Assembly (NCBI GenBank): GCA_025353305.1 | Contig: JANXQX010000221.1 | Span: 1 to 37,882 of the forward strand | Length of the DNA stretch: 37,882 nucleotides | Direction: 5' to 3' | DNA from: Holophagaceae bacterium | GTDB taxonomy: Bacteria > Acidobacteriota > Holophagae > Holophagales > Holophagaceae | Shown here: positions 16,084 through 23,529 of the stretch, in pieces | Position numbering within the stretch: position 1 is the first letter of the stretch | Layout of the letters: each line of letters opens with the position of its first letter | Position numbers and translations under genes: made by a program | The notes under the pieces: generated by a model | Seen by the model: the letters and a program-made list of their open reading frames with translations, nothing else | Told to the model about the DNA's origin: nothing | Database searches by the model: none

Positions 16084-16112
16084 TTGACCGGAGAGGCTCA
16101 ACTTCTTAACTT
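16084..16112 (+). promoter_or_regulatory. lexA promoter, candidate leaderless and self-regulated
   Basis: TTGACC and TAACTT are spaced by exactly 17 bp, and the -10 ends 6 nt before the lexA ATG, so transcription would begin at the start codon. A direct repeat AACTT-N3-AACTT (16100-16112) overlaps the -10 and is a candidate LexA operator. GGAGAGG lies too far upstream (over 20 nt) to serve as ribosome site. Confidence 0.5.
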
Positions 16113-16118
16113 GAATTC

Positions 16119-16868
16119 ATGACCTCTACCGACCTCACCAAACGCCAACTCGCGGTACTTCAGTTCATCCGCGCTTTCGTCAAGGCCGAAGGACGCAGTC
16201 CAACCTTGTCCGAGATTGGTAAGGGTGTTGGGTCCAGCGCCGTGAGCACGATCCACAAGCACGTGCAGCACCTGATTGACAAGGGGTTCCTGGGGCGCAG
16301 CCACGGCAAGGGCAACAACATCGTGATGCGCGACAAACCGGACAAACTTCATGGTGCCACCGAGTCCGGAGCGCTGCTGCAAGCGACAGCGATTGGCGCC
16401 GAGGCCGATGAGGTGGATGGCCGTGATGGCCTATATGGAAGCGGCAACGGACCCAGCGCCGGTGCCCGCGTCCAACGCCTCATACCCGCCCGGATACTGC
16501 CATTTTGCGGCGATGTGGCCGCAGGTGTGCCGCTCATTCCAGAAACACGGGCCCTCCCCGTGGAAGTACCCAATTCCATCCACCGCGAACGGGATGATCT
16601 CTTCGTGCTCCGCGTGCGGGGCGATTCCATGATTGAAGACGCCATTCTGGACGGTGATCTGGTGGTATTGCAGCGCAAGGCGGAAGTCCGGAATGGCGAA
16701 CGCGTGGTGGCGCTCATCGATGGCGAGGAAGCCACCCTCAAGGAATATCGCAAGGACAAGCAGGGCGTTTGGCTGATCCCGCACAATCCGGAGCTCAAGC
16801 CGACCTGCTACGACCCGCGCCGCATTGATCTGCAAGGCGTGCTTGTGGGTGTAATGCGCAGTTGCTGA
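16119..16868 (+). CDS. lexA: LexA SOS repressor with extended linker
   Basis: A 249-residue LexA (usual size about 200). The N-terminal winged helix (residues 5-70) has SPTLSEIGKGVG and SAVSTIHKHVQHLIDKGFL. The S24 peptidase domain holds the self-cleavage bond Ala135-Gly136 in GDVAAGVPL, catalytic Ser170 in RGDSMIEDAILDGD, and catalytic Lys208 in EATLKEY. The region about 72-122 is an unusually long linker, rich in Gly, Ala and acidic residues. LexA represses DNA-damage genes until RecA filaments provoke cleavage. The gene converges with the leuB-type gene. See the promoter entry for its leaderless start. Confidence 0.95.
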   Translation: MTSTDLTKRQLAVLQFIRAFVKAEGRSPTLSEIGKGVGSSAVSTIHKHVQHLIDKGFLGRSHGKGNNIVMRDKPDKLHGATESGALLQATAIGAEADEVDGRDGLYGSGNGPSAGARVQRLIPARILPFCGDVAAGVPLIPETRALPVEVPNSIHRERDDLFVLRVRGDSMIEDAILDGDLVVLQRKAEVRNGERVVALIDGEEATLKEYRKDKQGVWLIPHNPELKPTCYDPRRIDLQGVLVGVMRSC

Positions 16869-16918
16869 AGCTTTTATTGATGAATCTCCGGATTTCCGGC
16901 AATGAGGCGCTCAGATTC

Positions 16919-17977
16919 TCAATATAGACCTGCCCGAAGTGCCCGGCCCATTTCCCCCGTGCTCAGTTTCCCCCCAAGGTCCGGCGTCGCTGCGCCTTCC
17001 TGAAGGGCTTGTTTCACTGATGCCTCCACGGCTTGGGCTGCTTCTTCCCAGCCAAGGTGCCGGAACATCAACGCTGCGCTGAGGATCATTCCTGCCGGGT
17101 TGGCGATTCCCATTCCCGCTATGTCCGGGGCCGATCCGTGAACCGGCTCGAAAAGACCGCTGCAGCGAAAAGGCTGGCCGTTGAAAGCCGGATCATCAGA
17201 GACCGCCAGATTCGCTGAAGCCGCAAGGCCCATGCCGCCCTGAAAAGCTGCCAACAGATCACTGATGAGATCCCCGATGAGGTTATCCGCAGCAATCACC
17301 CCAAAGTCGCAAGGGCGTTGGATCAGGGCGCAGAGCAAGGCATCGGCGTGCATGGTGCTGGACCTGACGTTCGGAAATTCAGGCTGCATTCCCTGGAATA
17401 CCCGCATCCATAGGCCGTGGCCGTGCTTCAGCACATTGGCTTTGTGCGCCAGGGTCAAAGGCGCATTCAGAGTTTCAGCTCGCTGGAATGCCGCCCTCAG
17501 CAAACAGGTAACCGCCAACTCGGTGTGAATCGCAAAATCCGTGGCGCCATGTTCAGTGGACTCTCCCTTCAGGCAATATGGCCCCTCCGTGTTTTCCCGG
17601 AAGACCTCCAAATGGATGTCTGCAGCCGCTACCCCTTTCAGGGGGACATGGCTGTCCAGCATGGGTGAACAGGGGCGGTGATTCACGCGAAGCCGCAGAT
17701 CCTTCCGCAGGAGCAGCAGGATCTCCTCGGCATGGCGACCGCCGGGAATCCTCGGATCGCCAATGGCGCCGAAAAGAATCGCGTCAAAGTCGTCCCGCAG
17801 GCGCATGAATGTTTCATTGGAGAGTGTCTCCCCTGTGGTCAGGAAATGCTCCGCACCCTGCGGGAAAATATCCCAATCCACCAGTCGGCCCTGGTTCCGT
17901 GCCCACTCGAACAGCGGTAGCGCCTCGGCCACCACCTCTGGGCCGATACCGTCACCGGGGATCACTGCAATGCGCAT
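16919..17977 (-). CDS. Isopropylmalate/isocitrate-type decarboxylating dehydrogenase
   Basis: A 352-residue member of the beta-decarboxylating dehydrogenase family. Motifs: GDGIGPEV at the N-terminus, FGAIGDPR, substrate loop FRENTEGPY, LAHKANVLKHGHGLW, metal-site Asp residues in DNLIGDLISDLLA, and FEPVHGSAPDIAG. The best match in style is 3-isopropylmalate dehydrogenase (LeuB), but the loop FRENTEG differs from the RELTGG usual in LeuB and is nearer to isohomocitrate, isocitrate or malate/tartrate types, so the substrate is open. It stands alone, with lexA converging and a peroxiredoxin diverging. No leuCD nearby; a LeuA-family gene lies about 3 kb away on the same strand. No clear Shine-Dalgarno. 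Confidence 0.85.
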   Translation of the reverse strand: MRIAVIPGDGIGPEVVAEALPLFEWARNQGRLVDWDIFPQGAEHFLTTGETLSNETFMRLRDDFDAILFGAIGDPRIPGGRHAEEILLLLRKDLRLRVNHRPCSPMLDSHVPLKGVAAADIHLEVFRENTEGPYCLKGESTEHGATDFAIHTELAVTCLLRAAFQRAETLNAPLTLAHKANVLKHGHGLWMRVFQGMQPEFPNVRSSTMHADALLCALIQRPCDFGVIAADNLIGDLISDLLAAFQGGMGLAASANLAVSDDPAFNGQPFRCSGLFEPVHGSAPDIAGMGIANPAGMILSAALMFRHLGWEEAAQAVEASVKQALQEGAATPDLGGKLSTGEMGRALRAGLY

Positions 17978-18123
17978 CGAATTCGTCCGAAAAGGAAGAC
18001 TGCCGCTGTGGAGGCATCAGGGGCCTTAAGGCTCTGACCAGAAAAGCCTGGGCAATCTGCAAAAGCTACTAATGTTCGCACACGAGAAAATGAGATACTG
18101 AGAACCAATACCAAGGAGAATAC

Positions 18124-18648
18124 ATGCAGATATTCACATCTTCCGCCATTTCAAGCCTGGCCGCCTTCACCTGCCTTTCGCTCTTTTCTAGCGACACGAG
18201 TGGCCTCAAAGAGGGCCAGAAGGCCCCGCCGATCCAGGCCCAGGACCAGAACGGCAAGACCATCAAGCTCTCGGACTTCGAGGGAAAATCAATTGTCGTC
18301 CTGTATTTCTATCCCAAGGATGACACGCCAGGCTGCACCAAGGAGGCTTGCGCCCTTCGGGATGGGCACGCAGAACTCAAGGAAGCAGGGGCTGTGGTGC
18401 TAGGCGTGAGCGGCGACGACGTCAAGAGCCACGAAGCTTTCGCGGCCAAGTACCACCTTCCTTTCAGCCTGCTGGCGGACCCGGACAAGGCCATCATCAA
18501 TGCCTACGGCGTGAAAATGTTCGGCCTGGGCTTCGCTAAGCGCGTCACCTTCGTCATTGATCGCCAAAGTGTCATCCGGAAGATTTTTCTGGATGTGAAG
18601 CCAGCAGGCCATGATCAGGAGGTCCTGGCCGCAGTCAAAAATCTCTGA
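18124..18648 (+). CDS. bcp: Bcp-type thioredoxin-dependent peroxiredoxin with N-terminal extension
   Basis: A 174-residue peroxiredoxin reducing H2O2 and organic peroxides. The peroxidatic Cys71 and resolving Cys76 sit in DTPGCTKEACALRD, the atypical 2-Cys spacing of the Bcp/PrxQ class, and the later VTFVIDR strand fits the fold. Residues 1-26 are an extra hydrophobic segment (SLAAFTCLSLF) resembling a signal peptide, but without a basic n-region, so periplasmic export is likely but not certain. AAGGAG lies 6 bases before the ATG. It diverges from the leuB-type gene. Confidence 0.92.
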   Translation: MQIFTSSAISSLAAFTCLSLFSSDTSGLKEGQKAPPIQAQDQNGKTIKLSDFEGKSIVVLYFYPKDDTPGCTKEACALRDGHAELKEAGAVVLGVSGDDVKSHEAFAAKYHLPFSLLADPDKAIINAYGVKMFGLGFAKRVTFVIDRQSVIRKIFLDVKPAGHDQEVLAAVKNL

Positions 18649-18682
18649 TGAATTCAAGCCTACGTAATATTTAAGTAAGCTT

Positions 18683-18727
18683 GGCTGGAAGGCTGATGGC
18701 CTTCGAGATACACTCAGTCTTCCAGCC
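18683..18727 (+). promoter_or_regulatory. Nested stem-loop before the MglA-like gene
   Basis: GGCTGGAAG (18683-18691) pairs with CTTCCAGCC (18719-18727), enclosing a smaller AAGGC/GCCTT hairpin. It sits between the peroxiredoxin stop and the GTPase start, without a T-run. It may be a 5' UTR structure; function unknown. Confidence 0.4.
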
Positions 18728-18741
18728 TTGAGGGTTCCGCA

Positions 18742-20115
18742 ATGGTGTTTTTCAATCACGCCACCCGTCAGATGACGGCCAAGATCGTTTATTACGGTCC
18801 GGGGCTGTGCGGGAAAACGACCAATCTCAACACGATCTATGGCAAGACATCCACCAAGGCCCGGGGCGAGATGGTGAGCCTCAATACCGAGACCGACCGA
18901 ACGCTATTCTTCGATCTTCTGCCCATGGATGTTGGCATGGTGGGCGGTTTCAAGACCAAGTTGCAGCTTTATACGGTTCCCGGCCAGGTGTTTTACAACA
19001 GCACGCGAAAGCTCGTGTTGAAGGGCGTAGATGGAATCGTGTTCGTGGTGGATAGCCAGCTGCCCATGCTGGATGCCAGCAAGGAAAGTTTGCAGAACCT
19101 TGAAGAAAACCTCAGGGAGCTTGGCCTCAAGTTGGGCGATATTCCCACGGTTTTTCAGTGGAACAAACGGGACCTGAAAAACATCGTGCCGGTGGAGCAG
19201 CTTGAAAAAGACTTGAATCCCCGCGGCTTGCCGAGTTTTCAGTCTTGCGCCCAGGATGGCACCGGCGTGTTCGAGACCCTGCGGGGCATCACCAAACTGA
19301 GCCTCACCCACATCAAAACCCACGTGCTCGGCGAAACCACGGCGCCCCCTCCGACCGTCGGCTCCAAAGATGCCAAGCAACCCCCCATCAAGATCGTTGT
19401 CCCGGATACGATTCCCGTCTCTACCAGGGATCCCTTGCTGCCTTCCGCCGTGGCGCTCACCACCAGCGACCTGCCTGCCTTCTCAAAAATGTTGGACGAG
19501 GACACGGGTTACAAATCTGTGCCTACCCCTATCTCCATTCCGGCCATCACGCCTCCCTCATTTCCGCCGCTGAGCCCTGTGTTCCAGGATGCCGATCCGC
19601 TCGAAACCCAGCCGATGGCCGCATTGAGGGACAAACCCGATCATCCTGATCTGAGCGCCAGTCCCTTGCCGGATGAAGATGTGGCGGATCTCCCGGTTTC
19701 CCAGGAATCGAGCGAAGTCACGGTGGTGCCCATCGCTCCCGTGGTACCTGCCCAGCCCCCTCGGGTTGTTTCCGCGCCGGTGGCGGCGCCATTGTTCCCT
19801 CCCACGCAGCCCTCGGTTGAGCACAAGAAGCCCCTGTTTTCGCTGGCTCCGATCAAATATGCCGCCCCCGCCCAGAAGTCGCCAAATCCCAAGGACGCCA
19901 TCAACTCGCTGTTGGGCGAACTCACCATGGTCGGCAAGTTGGGAACGCCATCGGTGGTGCGTGTGGACCTGCCTGGCGACATGGACTCGGACGAAGTCGA
20001 AGTGGTTGTAACCGTGAAGCAGAAGGGCCAGGTCGTTGGGGAAGGATCCCTGAAACGCCCAGCCCCGTCCAAAGGCGTGGCGGCCAAGCTCAGCGTTGAA
20101 CTCAGGCGTCCCTGA
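18742..20115 (+). CDS. MglA-like small GTPase with long C-terminal extension
   Basis: A 457-residue protein. Residues 1-195 are an MglA/gliding-motility-type Ras-like GTPase: P-loop GPGLCGKT at 19-26, a switch-2 region TVPGQVFYNSTRK near 78-90 in place of the usual DxxG, and NKRD at 141-144. MglA sets cell polarity for type IV pili and motility motors. Unlike MglA (about 195 residues) it continues with about 180 residues of Pro/Ala/Ser-rich, probably disordered linker and a small folded-looking end (about 385-457) starting near KDAINSLLGELTMVGKLG, with a beta-rich tail. GAGGG lies 7 bases before the ATG. No mglB-like gene is adjacent; lolA follows within 5 bp. Confidence 0.9.
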   Translation: MVFFNHATRQMTAKIVYYGPGLCGKTTNLNTIYGKTSTKARGEMVSLNTETDRTLFFDLLPMDVGMVGGFKTKLQLYTVPGQVFYNSTRKLVLKGVDGIVFVVDSQLPMLDASKESLQNLEENLRELGLKLGDIPTVFQWNKRDLKNIVPVEQLEKDLNPRGLPSFQSCAQDGTGVFETLRGITKLSLTHIKTHVLGETTAPPPTVGSKDAKQPPIKIVVPDTIPVSTRDPLLPSAVALTTSDLPAFSKMLDEDTGYKSVPTPISIPAITPPSFPPLSPVFQDADPLETQPMAALRDKPDHPDLSASPLPDEDVADLPVSQESSEVTVVPIAPVVPAQPPRVVSAPVAAPLFPPTQPSVEHKKPLFSLAPIKYAAPAQKSPNPKDAINSLLGELTMVGKLGTPSVVRVDLPGDMDSDEVEVVVTVKQKGQVVGEGSLKRPAPSKGVAAKLSVELRRP

Positions 20116-20119
20116 TCCG

Positions 20120-20725
20120 GTGCTCAATCCATCCAAGGCTCAGGTTGCTGTTTTTTTCTGCATCTGTTCCACCGCCGCACCCGGCTCAGAACTTCCGTCG
20201 TGGTGGCAAGCCTTCATCAACGTGCCCCGCATGCAGGCGACCTTCGTCCAGACTTCCGATAGCGCTGTTTTCGGCAAGCTGAAACGGAAGGGCAGCGTAT
20301 GCCTGGCAAGAGCTGGTCGCCTCCACGTGGTCTACGAAGATGGACTTGAACTCGTCGCTGATGGCCAATCCCTGATTCAATTCGATCCAGATACACGGAC
20401 TGCGCAGCGGATGGATCTCATGGCTGCCGCCATGGAGGCGCCACTGTTGCGCCTGCTGACAGATCCAGCCAAGCTCGGCAGAACCTACTCCATCGAGCCC
20501 TCCGCGAATGGCCAGATGCGCCTGAAGCCCCTTAAGCAGGGCCTGCCTGAGATCCGCATCGAAGGTTCCGGCAGCTTTCCAAAACGGTTGCTGTGGTCAG
20601 ATGCTTCGGGTGCGGGCCAGGTTCTTGAATTGCTGGATGCTCACATCCCGGCGAAAGACTTTCCTTTGGAAACCTTCCGATTTCGTGCACCCAAGGGCAC
20701 GCGGTGGCTGGGGAATTCTAGGTGA
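20120..20725 (+). CDS. lolA: LolA-type outer-membrane lipoprotein carrier
   Basis: A 201-residue periplasmic protein of the LolA/LolB-like fold, which carries lipoproteins from the LolCDE transporter to the outer membrane. The N-terminus (KAQVAVFFCICSTAAPG) is a signal peptide. The mature part starts with WQAFINVPRMQATFVQTSD, which resembles the LolA opening (F.Q.). Late strands and the end FRFRAPKGTRWLG match LolA's F.F.PP.GVDVI region. The GTG start at 20120 is chosen because it lies 4 bases after the GTPase stop and gives a clean signal peptide; a TTG at 20096 would overlap the GTPase. Its TGA stop (20723-20725) abuts a palindromic element. Confidence 0.8.
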   Translation: MLNPSKAQVAVFFCICSTAAPGSELPSWWQAFINVPRMQATFVQTSDSAVFGKLKRKGSVCLARAGRLHVVYEDGLELVADGQSLIQFDPDTRTAQRMDLMAAAMEAPLLRLLTDPAKLGRTYSIEPSANGQMRLKPLKQGLPEIRIEGSGSFPKRLLWSDASGAGQVLELLDAHIPAKDFPLETFRFRAPKGTRWLGNSR

Positions 20726-20850
20726 TGAGGTATGAGTTGGTGAGGTATGAGGTTCAATAAGGTGGCGGCCAGAGGCCGCATCATTTAGTGCGCCGGAGGC
20801 GCACCCCTCGCACCTCAAACCTCATACCTCGTAACTGCCTCATACCTCAT
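20725..20850. repeat. Palindromic heptamer element with two internal hairpins
   Basis: The left arm repeats TGAGGTATGAG at 20726-20736 and 20741-20751. The right arm carries the complement CTCATACCTC at 20821-20830 and 20839-20848. Outer arms (20725-20736 with 20839-20850) match over 12 bp and inner arms (20742-20754 with 20818-20830) over 13 bp. Between them are two perfect hairpins: GCGGCC-AGA-GGCCGC at 20765-20779 and GTGCGCC-GGA-GGCGCAC at 20788-20804. The unit is the heptamer CCTCATA. The ends run into the stop codons of lolA and of the LeuA-family gene. Confidence 0.85.
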
Positions 20851-22061
20851 AAAAGCGCTTCGATCTCGGCGTCGGTGAGGATGCGATTACTGTGTTTGGC
20901 GCGGTCCAGAATCCGCTCCACCCGTTCATCATTCACATCGTGTCCATTCATTTCGAGCCAGTAGACGACGTTGCTGTGGCCGGCTATGGGTCCGATCTCG
21001 ATCTCCTGGCGCCGCCCCACCAGGCTGGCGGGAACGGCGCTGTAGACCGCGTCGGCGAGCTGGGCATCACCACGGTTGAGAGCCTTCACGATGGCCGCCG
21101 CATGGACTCCGGTGCCAGTTCGGAAGGCGTCGCGGCCCAGCACCGGATAGTTGGCGGGAATCTCGAAAGCGCAAAGCTCGGCCACAAGCTCGCTTATGGC
21201 CGGCAGGTCCGTGAGATCGCCCTCCCAGTAGCCCATCAGGATGAGGTTCATCATCAGCTGGTCCAAGGCCACGTTGCCACAGCGCTCCCCGATGCCAAGG
21301 ATCGTGCCATGGAGCCGGTCGGCACCGGCCTCGAAAGCCGCGATGGCATTGGCCACTCCGAGGCCGCGGTCATTGTGGCCATGCCAGTCCACCCGGATCG
21401 GCCGGCCTTCAAGCACATCCTCGCGGATGAATTTCACCAGGTTGCGGACCCCTTCCGGGGTCGCGTGACCGCACGTATCCGAAAGGCAAATAGCCTCCGC
21501 TCCCTCTTCCAAGGCCGAGCGATAGATGGCCTTCAGGACTTCCGGATTGGCACGGGTCGTGTCTTCCGTGACCATCATCATGGGGATGGAATGCAGGCGG
21601 CAAAAAGCAGCAGCGCTGCGCACGGTCTTGACCAGGAAGGCCACGTCCCAGCCTTCCACATCCATACGCACGGGGCTGGAACCCAGGAAGGCACCGACTT
21701 CCAGCGGTATGCCCACCTTCTGCTGGATGTCGGCGACCTGAATGAGATCAGCCTCCAGAGTCCGCACCGCGGCATTGGGCGATATTGGCAGGCGGTGATC
21801 CCGGATTTCAAACAGGAGGGCTTTCACGGCCGCCGAGGCTTTGGGGCCGGCTCCAGGCATGCCGAGGTCAACGCTGTGGATGCCCAACTTCGAAAGCCGG
21901 TGGAGCAAGTCCCGCTTGGCGGATATTTCCGGATCCCGCACCGAAGGGCTCTGCAGTCCATCCCGCAGCGTCTCGTCAAGAAGGAGCGGGACCCGCCCAT
22001 TCAGGGAAGCCGGAGCCTCGCCAGCGCGATTCCAATCATGGATGAGCGTGGGCCAATTCAT
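20847..22061 (-). CDS. LeuA-family (DRE-TIM) acyl-CoA condensing enzyme
   Basis: A 404-residue TIM-barrel enzyme of the 2-isopropylmalate/homocitrate synthase and HMG-CoA lyase superfamily. The metal/substrate motif is LLDETLRDGLQSPS. The second metal site is in DWHGHNDRGLGVANA, and GERCGNVALDQLM follows, where most family members read GERAGN. It lacks the C-terminal LeuA allosteric domain of about 130 residues, so its size is nearer homocitrate (NifV type) or Re-citrate synthases. The likely reaction is condensation of acetyl-CoA with a 2-oxoacid; which one is unknown. The ATG at 22061 is preferred over a GTG at 22067; TAAGCT lies 12-7 bases before it. It is last in the ugd-tat operon and overlaps the palindromic element at its stop. 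Confidence 0.85.
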   Translation of the reverse strand: MNWPTLIHDWNRAGEAPASLNGRVPLLLDETLRDGLQSPSVRDPEISAKRDLLHRLSKLGIHSVDLGMPGAGPKASAAVKALLFEIRDHRLPISPNAAVRTLEADLIQVADIQQKVGIPLEVGAFLGSSPVRMDVEGWDVAFLVKTVRSAAAFCRLHSIPMMMVTEDTTRANPEVLKAIYRSALEEGAEAICLSDTCGHATPEGVRNLVKFIREDVLEGRPIRVDWHGHNDRGLGVANAIAAFEAGADRLHGTILGIGERCGNVALDQLMMNLILMGYWEGDLTDLPAISELVAELCAFEIPANYPVLGRDAFRTGTGVHAAAIVKALNRGDAQLADAVYSAVPASLVGRRQEIEIGPIAGHSNVVYWLEMNGHDVNDERVERILDRAKHSNRILTDAEIEALL

Positions 22062-22067
22062 TGGCAC

Positions 22068-22073
22068 AGCTTA
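22068..22073 (-). promoter_or_regulatory. TANNNT hexamer before the LeuA-family gene
   Basis: TAAGCT ends 6 nt before the ATG at 22061, matching the spacing at lexA, ruvA and ugd. No -35 is evident, and the gene could instead be read from the tatC transcript. Confidence 0.3.
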
Positions 22074-22110
22074 CCGGGCTTTAGTGTTTTGGTCCTGGCC
22101 ACCTGAGAAT

Positions 22111-22944
22111 TCAAGGCGGTCCGACTCCATCTATTTTCGGTTTCCGCGGTTCGGCGACCCAGGCCACCAGGATCGAGACGAAGTAGAGGCCCATCAGCAC
22201 GACACTGAAGAAGATGGTTGTGAGCACGACATCGCCGGGCGTGAAGAAGGCACTGAAAATGAGGATCACGATGGTGGCGTGGCGCCAGTATTTGAGCATC
22301 CAGCGGGCCGTGACGATCCGGAACCGCGCCAGGAAGTAGAATAGCACCGGCAGCTCGAACATGATGCCCGTGATGAGCACCGTGCTGATGAACAGATCCA
22401 GATAATCAGCTACATGGAGATTGGCCCGCAAGCCGGCCTGGGCGGCCTCCTGGAACAGGATGTCCCCCAGGAATTTGAAGGCCTGGTAGTAGGCGAACAC
22501 TGAGCCGCCGATGAAACAGCCGCTGGTGGCCACCACGAAGGGAATGGCCAGGCGTTTCTCGCGTTCATAGAGGCCAGGGCGGATGAACGCCCATAACTGG
22601 TAGAACAGAAATGGGGCCGCCAGGAAGGCCGCCGCCCACAGGGAGAGCCGCATCAGCGAGATGAAGGGTTCGGTCAGATCAGTGAAAGCGAAAGGTGAAT
22701 TCTGCCCGGTCAATTCGGAGACCGGTCGATGCAACTGCCTTGCCATGGCGTCCAAAAAAGGTTTTTGCGCCCATTCCAGCAGCTTGAATCGCAGCGGCGG
22801 AATGTCGTGGTACCCGAACGGGAATCCGTAAGTGACCGCGAAGGCCGCGACCACGATGATGATCGAACGCACGATCCGCACCCGCAATTCCTGCAGATGC
22901 TCCCAGAAACTCATCTGGTTGGGCGGGTTTTCGGGTGGGGACAC
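22111..22944 (-). CDS. tatC: Sec-independent protein translocase TatC
   Basis: A 277-residue six-helix inner-membrane protein that recognises twin-arginine signals. The N-terminus holds the family motif MSFWEHLQELRVRI, with Glu in HLQELR. Then come the first transmembrane helix (SIIIVVAAFAVTYG), the long periplasmic loop, the central signature FLFYQLWAFIRPGLYEREKR, and later helices including FELPVLFYFLARF and the HATIVILIFSAFFTPGD segment. The loop after helix 1 (about 45-100) is longer than in E. coli TatC. It lies 9 bp downstream of tatA in one operon. Confidence 0.97.
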   Translation of the reverse strand: MSPPENPPNQMSFWEHLQELRVRIVRSIIIVVAAFAVTYGFPFGYHDIPPLRFKLLEWAQKPFLDAMARQLHRPVSELTGQNSPFAFTDLTEPFISLMRLSLWAAAFLAAPFLFYQLWAFIRPGLYEREKRLAIPFVVATSGCFIGGSVFAYYQAFKFLGDILFQEAAQAGLRANLHVADYLDLFISTVLITGIMFELPVLFYFLARFRIVTARWMLKYWRHATIVILIFSAFFTPGDVVLTTIFFSVVLMGLYFVSILVAWVAEPRKPKIDGVGPP

Positions 22945-22953
22945 CGGGAAGGT

Positions 22954-23139
22954 TTATTTCTTTTCAGAGTCGGTGGTCACGTCTTCCTTCACGGCATCCG
23001 TCAATTCCTTGCTGGCCTTCTTGAACTCCTGGATGCCTTTGCCCAGGCTCTTGCCCAGTTCAGGCAATCGCGAGGGGCCGAAGAAGATCAGCAACGCGAG
23101 GCCGATGAGGAGCATTTCCGTGAGTCCGAGATTGCCCAT
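22954..23139 (-). CDS. tatA: Sec-independent protein translocase TatA/E
   Basis: A 61-residue protein with one N-terminal membrane helix (TEMLLIGLALLIFFG) followed by the conserved FFGPSRLPELGKSLGKG hinge and an amphipathic helix, then a charged tail ending in Lys-Lys. TatA oligomers form the conduit for folded Tat substrates. GGAGG lies 6 bases before the ATG. No TatB gene is adjacent, so a two-component TatA-TatC system is possible. Confidence 0.96.
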   Translation of the reverse strand: MGNLGLTEMLLIGLALLIFFGPSRLPELGKSLGKGIQEFKKASKELTDAVKEDVTTDSEKK

Positions 23140-23181
23140 GTGAGCCTCCAGTTGGGTTAGATGTCCGAACAGGTTAATAGT

Positions 23182-23529
23182 TTAGTGGATCAGTTCTGCC
23201 AGCGATACACCGGTGGGCATCGGGATCTCCATCAGGAGCAATGCCTGGCCGTGGGTTTTCCCCTGTGCGTCGGTCTTGACGCTCTCGCTGCCGCCGCCGC
23301 CCAGCGAATCATGAAGCAGGAAGTTCAGCGCCCGCAGGTTGGGAACTTCGAACCGCTCCACTTCGCCGAAGCAGATCTGGTTGAAATGGCGTTTCACCCG
23401 CTCCGCCGTCACAACTTCCCGGATGACTCCATAGCCTGTGTCGGTGTAGGCGATAAGGCCGACGTTGGAGCCGTCGCCTTTGTCGCCGGAACGGGCGTGG
23501 GCTATCTGTCCGAGCTTGATGGTGGTCAT
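23182..23529 (-). CDS. AtuA C-terminal-domain-like protein
   Basis: A 115-residue stand-alone copy of the ferredoxin-fold domain found at the C-terminus of AtuA (acyclic terpene utilisation, DUF1446) proteins. Matching features are LGQIAHARSGDKGDGSNVGLIA near the start, the central ERFEVPNLRALNFLLHDSLGGGG in two pieces, and DAQGKTHGQALLLMEI near the end. Its start overlaps the ugd stop by 4 bp. The large DUF1446 partner is not in the window. The role, in breakdown of branched acyl-CoA or isoprenoid chains in characterised relatives, is inferred only for the family. Confidence 0.85.
   Translation of the reverse strand: MTTIKLGQIAHARSGDKGDGSNVGLIAYTDTGYGVIREVVTAERVKRHFNQICFGEVERFEVPNLRALNFLLHDSLGGGGSESVKTDAQGKTHGQALLLMEIPMPTGVSLAELIH

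Noticed and set aside
20725..20850. CRISPR array
   Set aside because: Repeats are 7-15 bp and inverted, with hairpins between them and no unique spacers of regular size.
20892..22106. Plus-strand 404-codon frame opposite the LeuA-family gene
   Set aside because: Mirror of a well-supported enzyme; composition is that of an antisense frame.
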